Source: Gammaproteobacteria bacterium
GTDB lineage: Bacteria > Pseudomonadota > Gammaproteobacteria > Ga0077536
Direction: 5' to 3'
Length of the DNA stretch: 64,000 bases
Assembly (NCBI GenBank): GCA_020849475.1
Contig: JADLGE010000088.1
Span: 17,703-81,702, forward strand
The notes beneath the pieces were generated by a model. It was given only the letters and a program-made list of their open reading frames with translations. It was not told the DNA's origin and ran no database searches. Both the position numbers and the translations under genes were made by a program. Positions within the stretch are counted from its first letter, which is position 1. Every line of letters begins with the position of its first letter. Below are positions 1 to 7,634 of the stretch, piece after piece.

Positions 1-354
1 CGCGCCATCGTCTCGCAATGGATAGCCGCCGACGAAGTGAACGTGGTGTTGACCACCGGCGGCACCGGCGTGACCGGGCGCGATGGTACGCCGGAGGCGC
101 TCGCACCGCTGTTTGACAAGACCCTCGATGGATTTGGCGAAATGTTTCGCGTGCTGTCCTACGAGGACATCAAGACCTCGACTTTGCAGTCGCGCGCGGT
201 AGCGGGCGTGGCGAACGCCACCTATGTCTTTTGCCTGCCGGGTTCGGGCGGCGCCTGCGCCCTTGGTTGGGATGCCTTGATAGTGCACCAGCTCGACTTC
301 CGCACGCGGCCCTGCAATCTGGTTGAGCTCATGCCGCGCCTGCTCGAACGCTGA
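1..354 (+). CDS. moaB: Molybdenum cofactor biosynthesis protein MoaB (3' part; start lies outside the window)
   Basis: The visible 117 residues match the C-terminal two thirds of MoaB, the MogA/MoaB fold that binds molybdopterin during cofactor synthesis in the cytoplasm. The TTGGTGVTGRDGTPEAL nucleotide-like loop, the STLQSRAVAGVANATYVFCL segment and the LDFRTRPCN stretch near the end are characteristic of MoaB rather than MogA. The reading frame is open to base 1, so the N-terminus is cut off by the window edge. The gene ends 9 bases before the end of the convergent phytase-like gene. No other early Moco gene is beside it; the Moco-related xdhC-mocA pair lies 44 kb away. Confidence 0.93.
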   Translation, partial: RAIVSQWIAADEVNVVLTTGGTGVTGRDGTPEALAPLFDKTLDGFGEMFRVLSYEDIKTSTLQSRAVAGVANATYVFCLPGSGGACALGWDALIVHQLDFRTRPCNLVELMPRLLER

Positions 355-363
355 GGACTCGCG

Positions 364-1443
364 TTACAGACGATGGCGGCTGAGCGGCGCAGCCGGCGGC
401 TTGGCGGTGCTAGCAGGCGCAGCTTCATCAAGGATTTCGAAGTAGAACAACAGTGTTTGTTGTAGTGCGCTCGCGTTGTCATCGGAAATCATGAAATAGC
501 GATTGCCATGGTGGCGGGCGACCGATTCGAAGTTGTCCATCGCCCAACCCGCCGTGGTGTCGAAGCGCGCGATTTCCGTTTGTTTTGCCGGCGCTCCAGC
601 CCGCTCCGGCAGCGTGACGCGACTCAAAGCAATGATCAGCGGTCGGAATGGCGAGATGTAACGACGTTCCAGCACGAGCAGATTGTCGTCCGGCAGGGTT
701 TCCATGCCGACCACACCGCTGTATTGCGCATCCATGGTGCGAAATTGAAAGCTCGGTCCGCCCAGGCTCACCAAGGGCACGGCCGTGCCTGTGTCGCGGG
801 CAAGCGGCAGTTCGGGTGCGACGATCACGCCAAAACGCCGAGTTTCGGTGAGCGCTTCGAGGGCGCGATTGGGGTCGCGGTAGCGCGCGCTGTTCGCCAG
901 CGGGTTCGGCAACGGCAGCGTCGCAAGCCAATGGCCATCGAGCGCATAGCGCACGACGCGTGGCTGCTGCTCGAACGACACCAACAGTTCTTCATCGGCG
1001 GCGCCTGTCCGCGGGCGCAGACTCAGACCTTCCGCGTCGCGCGCCCGGCCGGCCAGCGGCCGGCCGTGTTCATCCTGCAATGCATGGGCTACGCAGACGC
1101 GCGCGCCGACCAGCATGTCGTCATGGAAGCGGGGCTCGAGCTCCATGACGGAGCCCAAGTCCGATAGCGCCAGCAGACGCTGGCGGATCGGACTCCAGGC
1201 CAGGCCGGAAAGGCCTTGCACGGCCTGGTCATTCACTCGCCGATCGGCGAGACGCACGGCGCCGCGCAGTCGCACGCCTTGAAAGCGTTCACCGTTTTGG
1301 TAGTCAGCATTGAGCGTCACAGGCACGGCGTCCACGCCGGGGCAGTCGGTCGCGAACGCGGACGGCAGGGCTGAACCCAGCCACGCGGCGATGACGAGGG
1401 CGAGCAGGGTGCGGGCCTCGTACTTATGTTGCGCTGCGCGCAT
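364..1443 (-). CDS. Exported esterase-like protein of the phytase-like family
   Basis: About 359 residues with an N-terminal signal peptide (hydrophobic run LLALVIAAWLGSALPSAFA, probable cleavage after SAFA), so the product is probably periplasmic or secreted. The body fits the 'esterase-like activity of phytase' family (PF13449): GLSGLAWSPIRQRLLALSD near residue 85, a DAEGL motif, NRALEALTE and a late MDNFESVA motif. These repeat the acidic, calcium-binding-like signatures of that beta-propeller family. Substrate unknown. An ATG at 1467 would add eight residues, but it would start at the presumed transcription start of the -10 element at 1472-1477, so the ATG at 1443 is preferred. It ends close to convergent moaB and is divergent from the DUF423 gene. 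Confidence 0.8.
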   Translation of the reverse strand: MRAAQHKYEARTLLALVIAAWLGSALPSAFATDCPGVDAVPVTLNADYQNGERFQGVRLRGAVRLADRRVNDQAVQGLSGLAWSPIRQRLLALSDLGSVMELEPRFHDDMLVGARVCVAHALQDEHGRPLAGRARDAEGLSLRPRTGAADEELLVSFEQQPRVVRYALDGHWLATLPLPNPLANSARYRDPNRALEALTETRRFGVIVAPELPLARDTGTAVPLVSLGGPSFQFRTMDAQYSGVVGMETLPDDNLLVLERRYISPFRPLIIALSRVTLPERAGAPAKQTEIARFDTTAGWAMDNFESVARHHGNRYFMISDDNASALQQTLLFYFEILDEAAPASTAKPPAAPLSRHRL

Positions 1444-1471
1444 TTTTTGATAGGTTCCAGAAACCATCGCA

Positions 1472-1479
1472 ATTATAAT
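1472..1479. promoter_or_regulatory. Symmetric -10-like element ATTATAAT between divergent genes
   Basis: ATTATAAT reads as TATAAT on both strands, between the phytase-like gene (-) and the DUF423 gene (+). No convincing -35 hexamer sits at 17 bases on either side; TTGATA at 1447-1452 on + is 21 bases away. A shared bidirectional promoter is an inference. Confidence 0.4.
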
Positions 1480-1485
1480 GCGTTA

Positions 1486-1908
1486 GTGAAAAACGATTAC
1501 CCCAGTTCAAGCTTGGGCGCATGGAGTGCCGTCGCGATGGCGATCGGCGGCGTGGCCGGTTGCGCGGGCGTGGCGCTGGACGCGCTGTCAGCGCACGCTT
1601 TCAAGCAGCGCTTCAATGCTCACGACGTCGACATCCTTGCCACGACAGCGCGCTATCTGCTGGTCCACGGAGTGCTGCTGTTGCTCGTAGGTAACTGGCT
1701 GCAGTCTGCGCCAGCGTCGCGCCTGCTCAAAGGCGTGGTGCTGTTGGCCGCTACTGGAATCGTTCTGTTTTGCTGCGGTCTGACGGCCAAGGTCGTGAGC
1801 GGCGTAGCGACATTTGGCGCTGCAGCGCCCTACGGCGGCTCGGCGTTCATGGCCGCCTGGCTCGGGTGCGCGCTGCATGCCGTCACCCGACGTGGCCCTC
1901 TTCCCTGA
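1486..1908 (+). CDS. DUF423 small membrane protein (YgdD-like)
   Basis: About 140 residues with four predicted hydrophobic segments and the DUF423 layout: a first helix leading into LDALSAHAFKQRF (in place of the usual GAFGAHAL), then TTARYLLVHGVLLLLVG, a third helix, and a last helix after a GGSAFMAAW stretch. Members are inner-membrane proteins of unknown function. The GTG at 1486 is taken as start; it lies only 7 bases after the TATAAT at 1474-1479, so the message could be nearly leaderless, or translation could begin at ATG 1537. The following L,D-transpeptidase starts 20 bases after the stop. Confidence 0.75.
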   Translation: MKNDYPSSSLGAWSAVAMAIGGVAGCAGVALDALSAHAFKQRFNAHDVDILATTARYLLVHGVLLLLVGNWLQSAPASRLLKGVVLLAATGIVLFCCGLTAKVVSGVATFGAAAPYGGSAFMAAWLGCALHAVTRRGPLP

Positions 1909-1928
1909 AACTCCAAGTGACAACGAGT

Positions 1929-2933
1929 ATGAAAAGCAGGAACAAAAACACGCTCGCGAGCACGATGCTCGCATGGCTGCTCGCCAATGCCCCGCTATCC
2001 TCTCACGCCGCCGCGCCGGTCTATCTCATCACGCCGGAGTCGCCCGATGTCATCGGGGAATTGGGTCAGACCACTTCGGTCTACAAAGACACCATCTCGG
2101 ATCTCGCCCGCGATTTCGACCAGGGCTATCGCGAGATGCGCCTGGCCAATCCGAAAGTCGATTCCTGGTTACCGGGCGATGGAACTCCGGTGCTCGTGCC
2201 GTCGATGTACATCATTCCGGATGCACCGCGTGATGGCATCACCATCAACATCGCCGAAATGCGCATGTATTACTTCAACGGCAAGGATGCCAGTGGCGCC
2301 AAACGCCTTATGACCTTCCCCATCAGTATCGGTCGTGAACAGTGGGTCACGCCCAAGGGCCGCACCACGGTGGTCGGTAAAGTCAAAGACCCGGCCTGGC
2401 ACCCGCCGAAGTCAATACGCAAAGAGCACGCCGAAGAGGGCGACATCCTGCCGGCCGTGGTGCCGCCGGGGCCGGACAATCCGCTCGGCACCCACGCGCT
2501 GATGCTGGGCATCGAGGGCTATCTTATTCATGGCACGGACAAGCCCTTCGGCATTGGCATGCGGGTGACCCACGGCTGCATTCGCATGTATCCCGAGGAC
2601 ATCGTGACGATGTTCAAGGCCACGCCCGTGGGGACGCCGGTACATATTGTCAATCAGCCACTCAAGGTCGGAATTTCAAACGGCAACATCTACCTGGAAG
2701 TGCACCCGCATCTGGAAGAAGAGCAGGAAAAGGCCGCTGATGAGCAGTATTCGAAGGCGGTGAAGTTGATTCTCGCGCGGGTCAAAGGTCAGGACGCGAG
2801 CCTGGTGTGGGCGGATATCAAGCACGCGCTGGAGAGCCCGACCGGCGTGCCGCAGGTAGTCGGTACGGTGCAGGCCAAGCTTCGCAACCAAGCGTCGAAT
2901 GGTGAATCCGTGCGACACGTCGCTGGCAATTGA
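1929..2933 (+). CDS. L,D-transpeptidase of the ErfK/YbiS/YcfS/YnhG family
   Basis: 334 residues. A signal peptide ends near SSHAAA (residues 1-29). A LysM-like N-terminal region follows (ANPKVDSWLPGDGTPVLVP, about residues 73-91), then the YkuD catalytic domain with HGTDKPFGIGM and THGCIRM, in which Cys217 is the expected nucleophile. E. coli relatives in the periplasm either attach Braun lipoprotein to peptidoglycan or make 3-3 cross-links. Which reaction this one performs cannot be read from sequence. Its 3' end faces an Lpp-like lipoprotein gene, which favours the lipoprotein-anchoring role (inference). ATG 1929 is chosen because the signal peptide begins there. Confidence 0.92.
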   Translation: MKSRNKNTLASTMLAWLLANAPLSSHAAAPVYLITPESPDVIGELGQTTSVYKDTISDLARDFDQGYREMRLANPKVDSWLPGDGTPVLVPSMYIIPDAPRDGITINIAEMRMYYFNGKDASGAKRLMTFPISIGREQWVTPKGRTTVVGKVKDPAWHPPKSIRKEHAEEGDILPAVVPPGPDNPLGTHALMLGIEGYLIHGTDKPFGIGMRVTHGCIRMYPEDIVTMFKATPVGTPVHIVNQPLKVGISNGNIYLEVHPHLEEEQEKAADEQYSKAVKLILARVKGQDASLVWADIKHALESPTGVPQVVGTVQAKLRNQASNGESVRHVAGN

Positions 2934-3016
2934 GCGTTGAGCGAGGAGCGCGCCGGCCTGCGTCGGCGCGAATCTCCGAGTCTGTGGCACTACGCGATTT
3001 CAGACCCCGGAAATAA

Positions 3017-3040
3017 AGAACCCCGCCGAAGCGGGGTTCT
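3017..3040. terminator. Intrinsic terminator between ldt and lpp, probably bidirectional
   Basis: Perfect 10-bp stem AGAACCCCGC / GCGGGGTTCT around a CGAA loop. Read on the - strand, as the lpp message would be, it is followed by TTATTT. On + the tail is not T-rich, so termination of the ldt message is less certain. Confidence 0.8.
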
Positions 3041-3063
3041 CGAACACAAAGTAACGGAGTCCG

Positions 3064-3369
3064 TTACTTCTTCATGATCTTCTCGAACACGCGGTCGAGG
3101 CGATCCTTGTTCTCGTTGCAGCAAGCCTGGGCGGCATCGGCACCAGCCTTCGCAGCGTCGGCGGTTGCCTGGGCAGCGGTGGCAGCAGCCTTGGCGTCGG
3201 TGGCAGCCTTAAGCGCTGCAGCGGCGTTGGCAGCGGCAGTCTTGGCATCGGACGCGGCGCTGGTGGCCTTGGCGTCGACGGCAGACAGCTGCTCCGGGGT
3301 CACCGTGGAACATGCGCTGGTCAGGCCCAAAACGGCGCAAACCGCCGCAAGCTTCAATACATTGGTCAT
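3064..3369 (-). CDS. lpp: Lpp/OprI-type alanine-zipper outer membrane lipoprotein
   Basis: 101 residues. Signal peptide with a TSAC lipobox, so Cys20 is the lipidated residue. The mature 82 residues are an alanine-rich heptad coiled coil (ATSAASDAKTAAANAAAALK onward), followed by a Cys-Cys pair (QACCNENKDRLDR) and a lysine end, IMKK. The family forms trimeric helical spacers between outer membrane and peptidoglycan; the terminal lysine is the usual attachment point. Expression is probably high: an excellent ribosome site AGGAGGA lies 7 bases before the ATG, the upstream region is markedly AT-rich, and a strong terminator follows. The neighbouring L,D-transpeptidase could be the enzyme that anchors it. 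Confidence 0.88.
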   Translation of the reverse strand: MTNVLKLAAVCAVLGLTSACSTVTPEQLSAVDAKATSAASDAKTAAANAAAALKAATDAKAAATAAQATADAAKAGADAAQACCNENKDRLDRVFEKIMKK

Positions 3370-3376
3370 CGTGGTC

Positions 3377-3500
3377 TTCCTCCTAACTCGGGGGCTAGTT
3401 TATGAAACGTTTGTCTCGAAGTGAGATTAACTAAAGCTCTCGATTGCGTGAATGATGAACGAAAAATTCAAATGACGCAATGCAAATTAACGATCTTTTC
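3377..3500 (-). promoter_or_regulatory. lpp ribosome site and AT-rich upstream region
   Basis: The reverse complement of 3377-3384 is AGGAGGAA, an almost ideal Shine-Dalgarno site 7 bases from the lpp ATG. Bases about 3400-3500 are far richer in A/T than the rest of the window, as expected for a strong promoter. I cannot place -35 and -10 hexamers with confidence. Confidence 0.5.
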
Positions 3501-3573
3501 TTAACCACTCCTGAAGTGCCCGAGGGTGCTCCGGCGTGGCCAGCATGCTTTTAGCGTCGCGCCGGGCTCGAAC

Positions 3574-3987
3574 TTAAGGTGACGCGCTCGGTGCGGGCCC
3601 ATTGCTCCAACCGCGGCTTGCACCGGGCGGCGATTGCAGACGATGGTCGTGGCGCGCGAGCACCAGCTGCCCGACGGCTCGCTCAAAACTGTCCATTTTG
3701 TGCTCGCCGCAATACTCGTCCAGCCACGTCATGCTCGTTTCGAGCGATTCACCACCAAGTGCATCGTAGGTATTGGCTGCCAGTGTGTTGACTGCAGTCA
3801 AATAGCCCATCAGGTAATCACGGAAGGTCGCGACCTTGGCCGCGTCGGGACGGGCTTGGGAAAATTGATGACACGAACGACTGCCCGCGCCCCAGATAGC
3901 GTAATTGCCCTGTCCGTCGGCAGCGGGCACGACAGCACTGGCGCAGCAGGCGACGATACCCACGAGGCTTCTAAGAGCAAGATTCAT
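3574..3987 (-). CDS. Small exported protein of unknown function (Rap1a/HdeA-like appearance)
   Basis: 137 residues. A signal peptide (MNLALRSLVGIVACCASAVVPAA) precedes a small helical domain with two cysteines (SCHQF and DEYCGEH) that could form a disulfide. The pattern FRDYLMGYLTAVNTLAAN ... TWLDEYC ... ERAVGQLV resembles small periplasmic Rap1a/Tai or HdeA-like domains, but this is appearance only. The last 25 residues are low-complexity and may be unstructured. Its ATG overlaps the stop of the HNH gene as ATGA, so the two are probably co-translated. Confidence 0.7.
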   Translation of the reverse strand: MNLALRSLVGIVACCASAVVPAADGQGNYAIWGAGSRSCHQFSQARPDAAKVATFRDYLMGYLTAVNTLAANTYDALGGESLETSMTWLDEYCGEHKMDSFERAVGQLVLARHDHRLQSPPGASRGWSNGPAPSASP

Positions 3988-4559
3988 ACGGTGTCCGGAA
4001 TGCGAGGATGTCGATTGAATTGTGATTTCAGGAAGTCCATCTGGTCCGCCAGTATGCGGCGATTCGAGAGCACCAGGAATTCCGCCCAATTGGGCACATA
4101 GGGTATCGCAAGCAAGGGCATGGCCGCCTGCTCGGGGGTGCGCCCGCCTTTGCGGGTGTTGCAACTGCGGCAGGCACTGACCACGTTCGACCAGCGGTCG
4201 GCGCCGCCGCGCGACAGCGGGATGACATGGTCGCGCGTGAGTTGGTGGTCGGAAAATTCGCCGCCGCAGTAGAGGCACAGGTAATCGTCGCGACGGAACA
4301 GCTCGTGGTTGTTGAGCGGAGGTACGTGACGGCGAGGGTGCTGACCGCGCTTGGAATGCTTGATGGCGATGATCGAATGCACGGTGATCGACGAGCGTTC
4401 ACCACGGCCGCGGGCATAGCCGCCCCAGAAGGTGAAGGCATTTTCGCCGGCGGTCCAGGCCACCATGTTGCGGCTGTAAAGACACACCGCGTCCTGCCAC
4501 GGAATCCAGCGTATCGGCGCGCCGGCGACATCGAGTCTCAGTATGAGCGGCGTGGACAT
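3984..4559 (-). CDS. HNH endonuclease family protein
   Basis: 191 residues. The N-terminal part (LILRLDVAGAPIRWIPWQDAV) is the common lead-in of chromosomal HNH proteins. The HNH fold follows: LCLYCGGEF supplies one Cys pair, LTRDHVIPLSRGG the catalytic DH, and SNVVSACRSCNTRKGGRTP the Asn and second Cys pair of the structural zinc. Such proteins are widespread single-copy genes of unknown role; nothing here links it to a restriction system or phage. An ATG at 4598 would add 13 residues. It is divergent from mazG and overlaps the following exported-protein gene by four bases. Confidence 0.87.
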   Translation of the reverse strand: MSTPLILRLDVAGAPIRWIPWQDAVCLYSRNMVAWTAGENAFTFWGGYARGRGERSSITVHSIIAIKHSKRGQHPRRHVPPLNNHELFRRDDYLCLYCGGEFSDHQLTRDHVIPLSRGGADRWSNVVSACRSCNTRKGGRTPEQAAMPLLAIPYVPNWAEFLVLSNRRILADQMDFLKSQFNRHPRIPDTV

Positions 4560-4695
4560 AACCCTGCGATTGCGCCCTTTCCTGCTGTCATTGGACAACG
4601 TGACCGGTTAGATTTTCAGCGCATTGAATATCTGAATCAAGTCTGGCGCCGGGAGTTTGCACGCTCCCCGCGTCGCATGTCTGGAGAAGCCGTCG

Positions 4696-5484
4696 ATGGC
4701 CGATTTGCAGCGCTTGCGCGATTTGATGCAGCGCCTGCGCGCACCCGAGGGTGGGTGTCCGTGGGATTTGGAACAGACCTTCTCGTCGCTGGTGCCCCAC
4801 ACCCTCGAGGAGGCCTACGAGGTGGCCGATGTCATCGCGCGCGCGGACTTCGAGCATTTGCCCGGCGAGCTCGGCGACCTCCTGTTCCAGGTGCTGTTTT
4901 ACAGCCAACTGGGCGAGGAGCAGCAGCGTTTCGGCATGGACGACGTGATGAGTGCGCTCGAGCACAAGCTCGTCTCACGTCATCCGCACGTGTTCGGTGA
5001 CGAACGGCTCGCCGACGCGGCCGAAGTCGCATCGGCGTGGGAAGCGCGCAAGGCGCGTGAGCGCGGCGCGCGCCAGCCGCAGTCATTGGTCAGCGAACTT
5101 GACGACGTGCCGTCATCGCTACCGGCCTTGAGCCGTGCGCGCAAGCTGCAGAAGCGCGCTGCGCGGGTTGGCTTTGATTGGCCGGACGTCAACGGACCGT
5201 GGTCCAAGCTCCATGAAGAGACGGACGAGCTCGCGCAGGCGGTGGCCGGCGCCGACCGTGGCGAGATCGAAGCGGAAATGGGCGACCTGCTGTTCGCGGC
5301 GGTGAATCTAGCCCGCCATCTCGATATTGATGCAGAGGCGGCCTTGCGCGCGGCCAATGCCAAATTCGAACGGCGCTTTCGGCATATCGAGACGGTGGTC
5401 GCCGGACGCGGCCAGCGCCTCGAAGACAGCGCGCTGAGCGAACTGGATGCTTTGTGGGACGAGGCCAAACGAGCCGGGCTGTGA
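4696..5484 (+). CDS. mazG: Nucleoside triphosphate pyrophosphohydrolase MazG
   Basis: 262 residues, the length of the tandem-domain MazG of E. coli. The N-terminal domain begins LQRLRDLMQRLRAPEGGCPW, followed by HTLEEAYEVADVI with the metal-binding ExxE. A second copy appears at KLHEETDELAQAVA ... EAEMGDLLFAAVNLAR. The enzyme hydrolyses NTPs and dNTPs to monophosphates and in E. coli limits ppGpp through its effect on nucleotide pools. ATG 4696 is preferred over an upstream one because GGAGA lies 8 bases before it and the protein then matches the family N-terminus. Confidence 0.95.
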   Translation: MADLQRLRDLMQRLRAPEGGCPWDLEQTFSSLVPHTLEEAYEVADVIARADFEHLPGELGDLLFQVLFYSQLGEEQQRFGMDDVMSALEHKLVSRHPHVFGDERLADAAEVASAWEARKARERGARQPQSLVSELDDVPSSLPALSRARKLQKRAARVGFDWPDVNGPWSKLHEETDELAQAVAGADRGEIEAEMGDLLFAAVNLARHLDIDAEAALRAANAKFERRFRHIETVVAGRGQRLEDSALSELDALWDEAKRAGL

Positions 5485-5506
5485 GCCTGCACCCGGCACA
5501 CAAGCA

Positions 5507-5577
5507 GAAAAAAGAACGGGTGCCGAAGCACCCGCAATAGACCAAAGGGAGGATCGCGAGGGGAGGTCTTCCCTCGC
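5507..5577 (-). ncRNA. Candidate sRNA or structured 3' UTR downstream of ispA, with intrinsic terminator
   Basis: On the - strand a hairpin GCGAGGG / CCCTCGC (5577-5556) is followed by a C-rich linker GATCCTCCCTTTGGTC and then a terminator: stem CGGGTGC / GCACCCG with a TTCG loop (5534-5517) and the tail TTCTTTTTT. It lies 200-270 bases beyond the ispA stop, so it may simply end the xseB-ispA transcript. The hairpin-C-rich-terminator layout also fits a separate small RNA. On + the same stem lacks a T-tail, so it should not terminate mazG well. Confidence 0.4.
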
Positions 5578-5772
5578 ATGTCCCGGATGTTGCAGGTGGC
5601 GTGCCAATGTTCAAACGCGGCTGTGCCGGCCGAAAAACACCGGCAGGAGTCGCATGTTCGACGTTTCGGTCCTGCGTCACGGCAGGAAGGCGTGACGGAT
5701 TGTTGACGTTTGGGCCGACCGCGCGGTTTTCCGACGCGGGCGGTTGCTCAATGGCCAGGTGAACTGACCGCC

Positions 5773-6666
5773 TCAGCGATCACGCTTGACGATGAAGTTC
5801 GCAATCATGGCCAGGGTGTCACCGCGCTCAGCCAATGTCGCAAGGCTGGCGATGGCGTCATCGCAAAGCTGGCGGGCAGTGGCCTTGGCCTGGTCCATGC
5901 CGAGCAGGTTGGGGTAGGTGGGTTTGTCTCTATCGGCGTCCGAGCCTTGTGGCTTGCCGATCACTTCGGTCGCGCCCTCGACATCCAGAATGTCGTCCTG
6001 TACCTGGAATGCGAGCCCGATACAGGTCGCGTAGCGCTCGAGTCGCTGGTCGAGATCGGCGTCTTCATTGCCGCTCGCCAGCAGGCCAAGTTTGACGCTG
6101 GCGCGGATGAGGGCGCCGGTCTTGTGCTTGTGCATGTTCTCAAGCTCGGCCAGCGTCAGCTTCTTGCCGACTGCGGAGAGATCCAGCGCCTGGCCACCCG
6201 CCATGCCCAGCGAGCCGCTGGCCTGGGCCAACACTTGCACCATGGCGAGGCGGCAGCCGTCCGACAGGCTGCCCGCGCTGTCGTGCAGCAGCGCTTCGAA
6301 GGCCAGCGCCTGCAGGGCGTCGCCGGCAAGAATGGCGGTGGCTTCGTCGAATTGCCGATGGCAGGTCGGCCGTCCGCGGCGCAGGTCGTCATCGTCCATG
6401 GGTGGCAAATCATCGTGAATGAGAGAGTAGGCGTGGATGAATTCCACGGCCGCCGCCGCGGCGTCCAGCACCTTGAGCGACACGCCCAAAGCCTGCCCGG
6501 TGGCATAGACCAAGACCGGGCGGATGCGCTTGCCCGGCGCGAGGGCCGCATAGCGCATCGCCTCGTGCAAGCGCATGGGCGGTTGCGCAGCCGGCGGCAG
6601 AAAGCGGTCGAGGGCGTCGTTCGCGCGCGCCACCAGCGGCGCGATACGTTGTTCTAAAGTGGTCAC
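5773..6666 (-). CDS. ispA: (2E,6E)-farnesyl diphosphate synthase
   Basis: 297 residues, the normal length. Condenses DMAPP/GPP with IPP to give FPP for ubiquinone, undecaprenyl and other isoprenoids in the cytoplasm. The first aspartate-rich motif is DDLPPMDDDD (from residue 85), followed by RRGRPTCH; the second is QVQDDILDVEG near residue 220; GKRIRP is at 45-50. It starts 8 bases after xseB, the standard xseB-ispA order, but dxs, which often follows in gammaproteobacteria, is absent; downstream is a sRNA-like terminator region. Confidence 0.95.
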   Translation of the reverse strand: MTTLEQRIAPLVARANDALDRFLPPAAQPPMRLHEAMRYAALAPGKRIRPVLVYATGQALGVSLKVLDAAAAAVEFIHAYSLIHDDLPPMDDDDLRRGRPTCHRQFDEATAILAGDALQALAFEALLHDSAGSLSDGCRLAMVQVLAQASGSLGMAGGQALDLSAVGKKLTLAELENMHKHKTGALIRASVKLGLLASGNEDADLDQRLERYATCIGLAFQVQDDILDVEGATEVIGKPQGSDADRDKPTYPNLLGMDQAKATARQLCDDAIASLATLAERGDTLAMIANFIVKRDR

Positions 6667-6674
6667 GGCTAGGC

Positions 6675-6926
6675 TCAGCTTTCGTCAGGAAGTTCGAAGT
6701 CCTGCAAGGACTCGTGGTTATTGTCGGCGGCCAGTTTCAGCACCTTCTGCTCGGCCGCGCGCAGGGCGCGCTGACAGGTGCGGGCGAGTTGCATGCCGCG
6801 CTCGAATTGCTTGATGGAATCCTCGAGCGAGAATTCACCTTGTTCCATCTTCTCGACCAGCGACTCCAGTTCTCCCATCGCTGTTTCGAAATCGATGGCT
6901 GTTTCCAGCGGCTCTGTCTTTGCCAC
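6675..6926 (-). CDS. xseB: Exodeoxyribonuclease VII small subunit
   Basis: About 83 residues, typical for XseB. The core is FETAMGELESLVEKMEQGEF followed by SLEDSIKQFERGMQLARTCQ, a helical hairpin that coats the XseA large subunit in this single-strand-specific exonuclease. The GTG at 6926 gives the family length; a farther upstream ATG at 7013 would add an unrelated 29-residue extension. It forms an operon with ispA. xseA is not in the window. Confidence 0.92.
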   Translation of the reverse strand: MAKTEPLETAIDFETAMGELESLVEKMEQGEFSLEDSIKQFERGMQLARTCQRALRAAEQKVLKLAADNNHESLQDFELPDES

Positions 6927-7065
6927 GCGCTCACCCGTTATTCGCTCGCGGCCAATCGCGGGCGCTTGAATGCAAGAGGCGGCGACTCTACTGAGGCGGC
7001 TGCTATGGGTCAACGCCGTGACGGCTTGACGCTCCTCGGGGCAGGCCTTTAGACTCGTTCCAAGT

Positions 7066-7080
7066 TTAGACTTAGTCTAA
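7066..7080. promoter_or_regulatory. Fur/PerR-type 7-1-7 inverted repeat before the rubrerythrin operon
   Basis: TTAGACT-T-AGTCTAA is a perfect 7-1-7 palindrome, the architecture of Fur-family operators, and is further flanked by CAAG / CTTG. It sits 55 bases before the rubrerythrin start. A Fur-family peroxide sensor (PerR-like) is the natural candidate regulator for this operon, but no regulator gene is nearby and the assignment is inference. Confidence 0.6.
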
Positions 7081-7135
7081 CTTGCCCGCTTCAAAACAAG
7101 CACACACAAGATTTCTCTACGAGGAGGAACCCGTC

Positions 7136-7552
7136 ATGTCACTCAAAGGCACCAAGACCGAAGGCAACCTGAAAGCCGCGTTCGCCGGCGAATCCCAGGC
7201 CAACCGTCGTTATCTCTATTTCGCACAGAAGGCCGACGTCGAAGGCTACAACGACGTTTCCGCCGTGTTCCGTTCCACCGCGGAAGGCGAAACCGGTCAT
7301 GCCCACGGCCATCTTGAATATCTCGAAGCAGTGGGCGACCCGGCGACCGGCAAGCCGATAGGCAGCACCTCGCTGAACCTGCAGGCCGCCATCGCGGGCG
7401 AAACCCATGAGTACTCGGACATGTATCCGGGCATGGCCAAGACTGCGCGCGAAGAAGGCTTCGACGAAATCGCCGATTGGTTCGAGACCCTGGCCAAGGC
7501 CGAGCGCTCGCACGCCAATCGCTTCCAGAAGGCTCTCGACTCGCTGGGTTGA
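7136..7552 (+). CDS. Rubrerythrin (ferritin-like domain, no rubredoxin domain)
   Basis: 138 residues, consisting only of the four-helix di-iron domain. Metal ligands are visible in [32 protein letters not shown] and [11 protein letters not shown] (two ExxH motifs). The C-terminal rubredoxin CxxC pairs of classical rubrerythrin are missing, so electrons must come from another protein. The family reduces hydrogen peroxide in the cytoplasm. ATG 7136 is preceded by GAGGAGGA. First gene of an operon with an Fe-S oxidoreductase and a DUF3501 protein; a terminator at 7579 suggests it is expressed more than the other two. Confidence 0.93.
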   Translation: MSLKGTKTEGNLKAAFAGESQANRRYLYFAQKADVEGYNDVSAVFRSTAEGETGHAHGHLEYLEAVGDPATGKPIGSTSLNLQAAIAGETHEYSDMYPGMAKTAREEGFDEIADWFETLAKAERSHANRFQKALDSLG

Positions 7553-7578
7553 TGGCCGGCGGGAAACCGCTATGGCAG

Positions 7579-7608
7579 AAGCCGGGCCCGCGCCCGGCTT
7601 CTTTGTCT
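7579..7608 (+). terminator. Intrinsic terminator or attenuator after rubrerythrin
   Basis: Perfect 9-bp stem AAGCCGGGC / GCCCGGCTT around CCGC, followed by the weak T-rich tail CTTTGTCTGT. It stands between the rubrerythrin stop and the next gene at 7635, so it probably reduces read-through. Confidence 0.7.
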
Positions 7609-7634
7609 GTACGAGGTAAAAGCAGGTTGCACCC

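Noticed and set aside
3984..4559. HNH gene as part of a restriction or phage-defence system
   Set aside because: No methyltransferase, phage terminase or defence partner is adjacent; the protein fits the common chromosomal HNH type.
5485..5772. 6S RNA or riboswitch in the mazG-ispA gap
   Set aside because: No 6S-type long open helix and no known riboswitch core; only the hairpin-terminator element at 5507-5577 could be supported.
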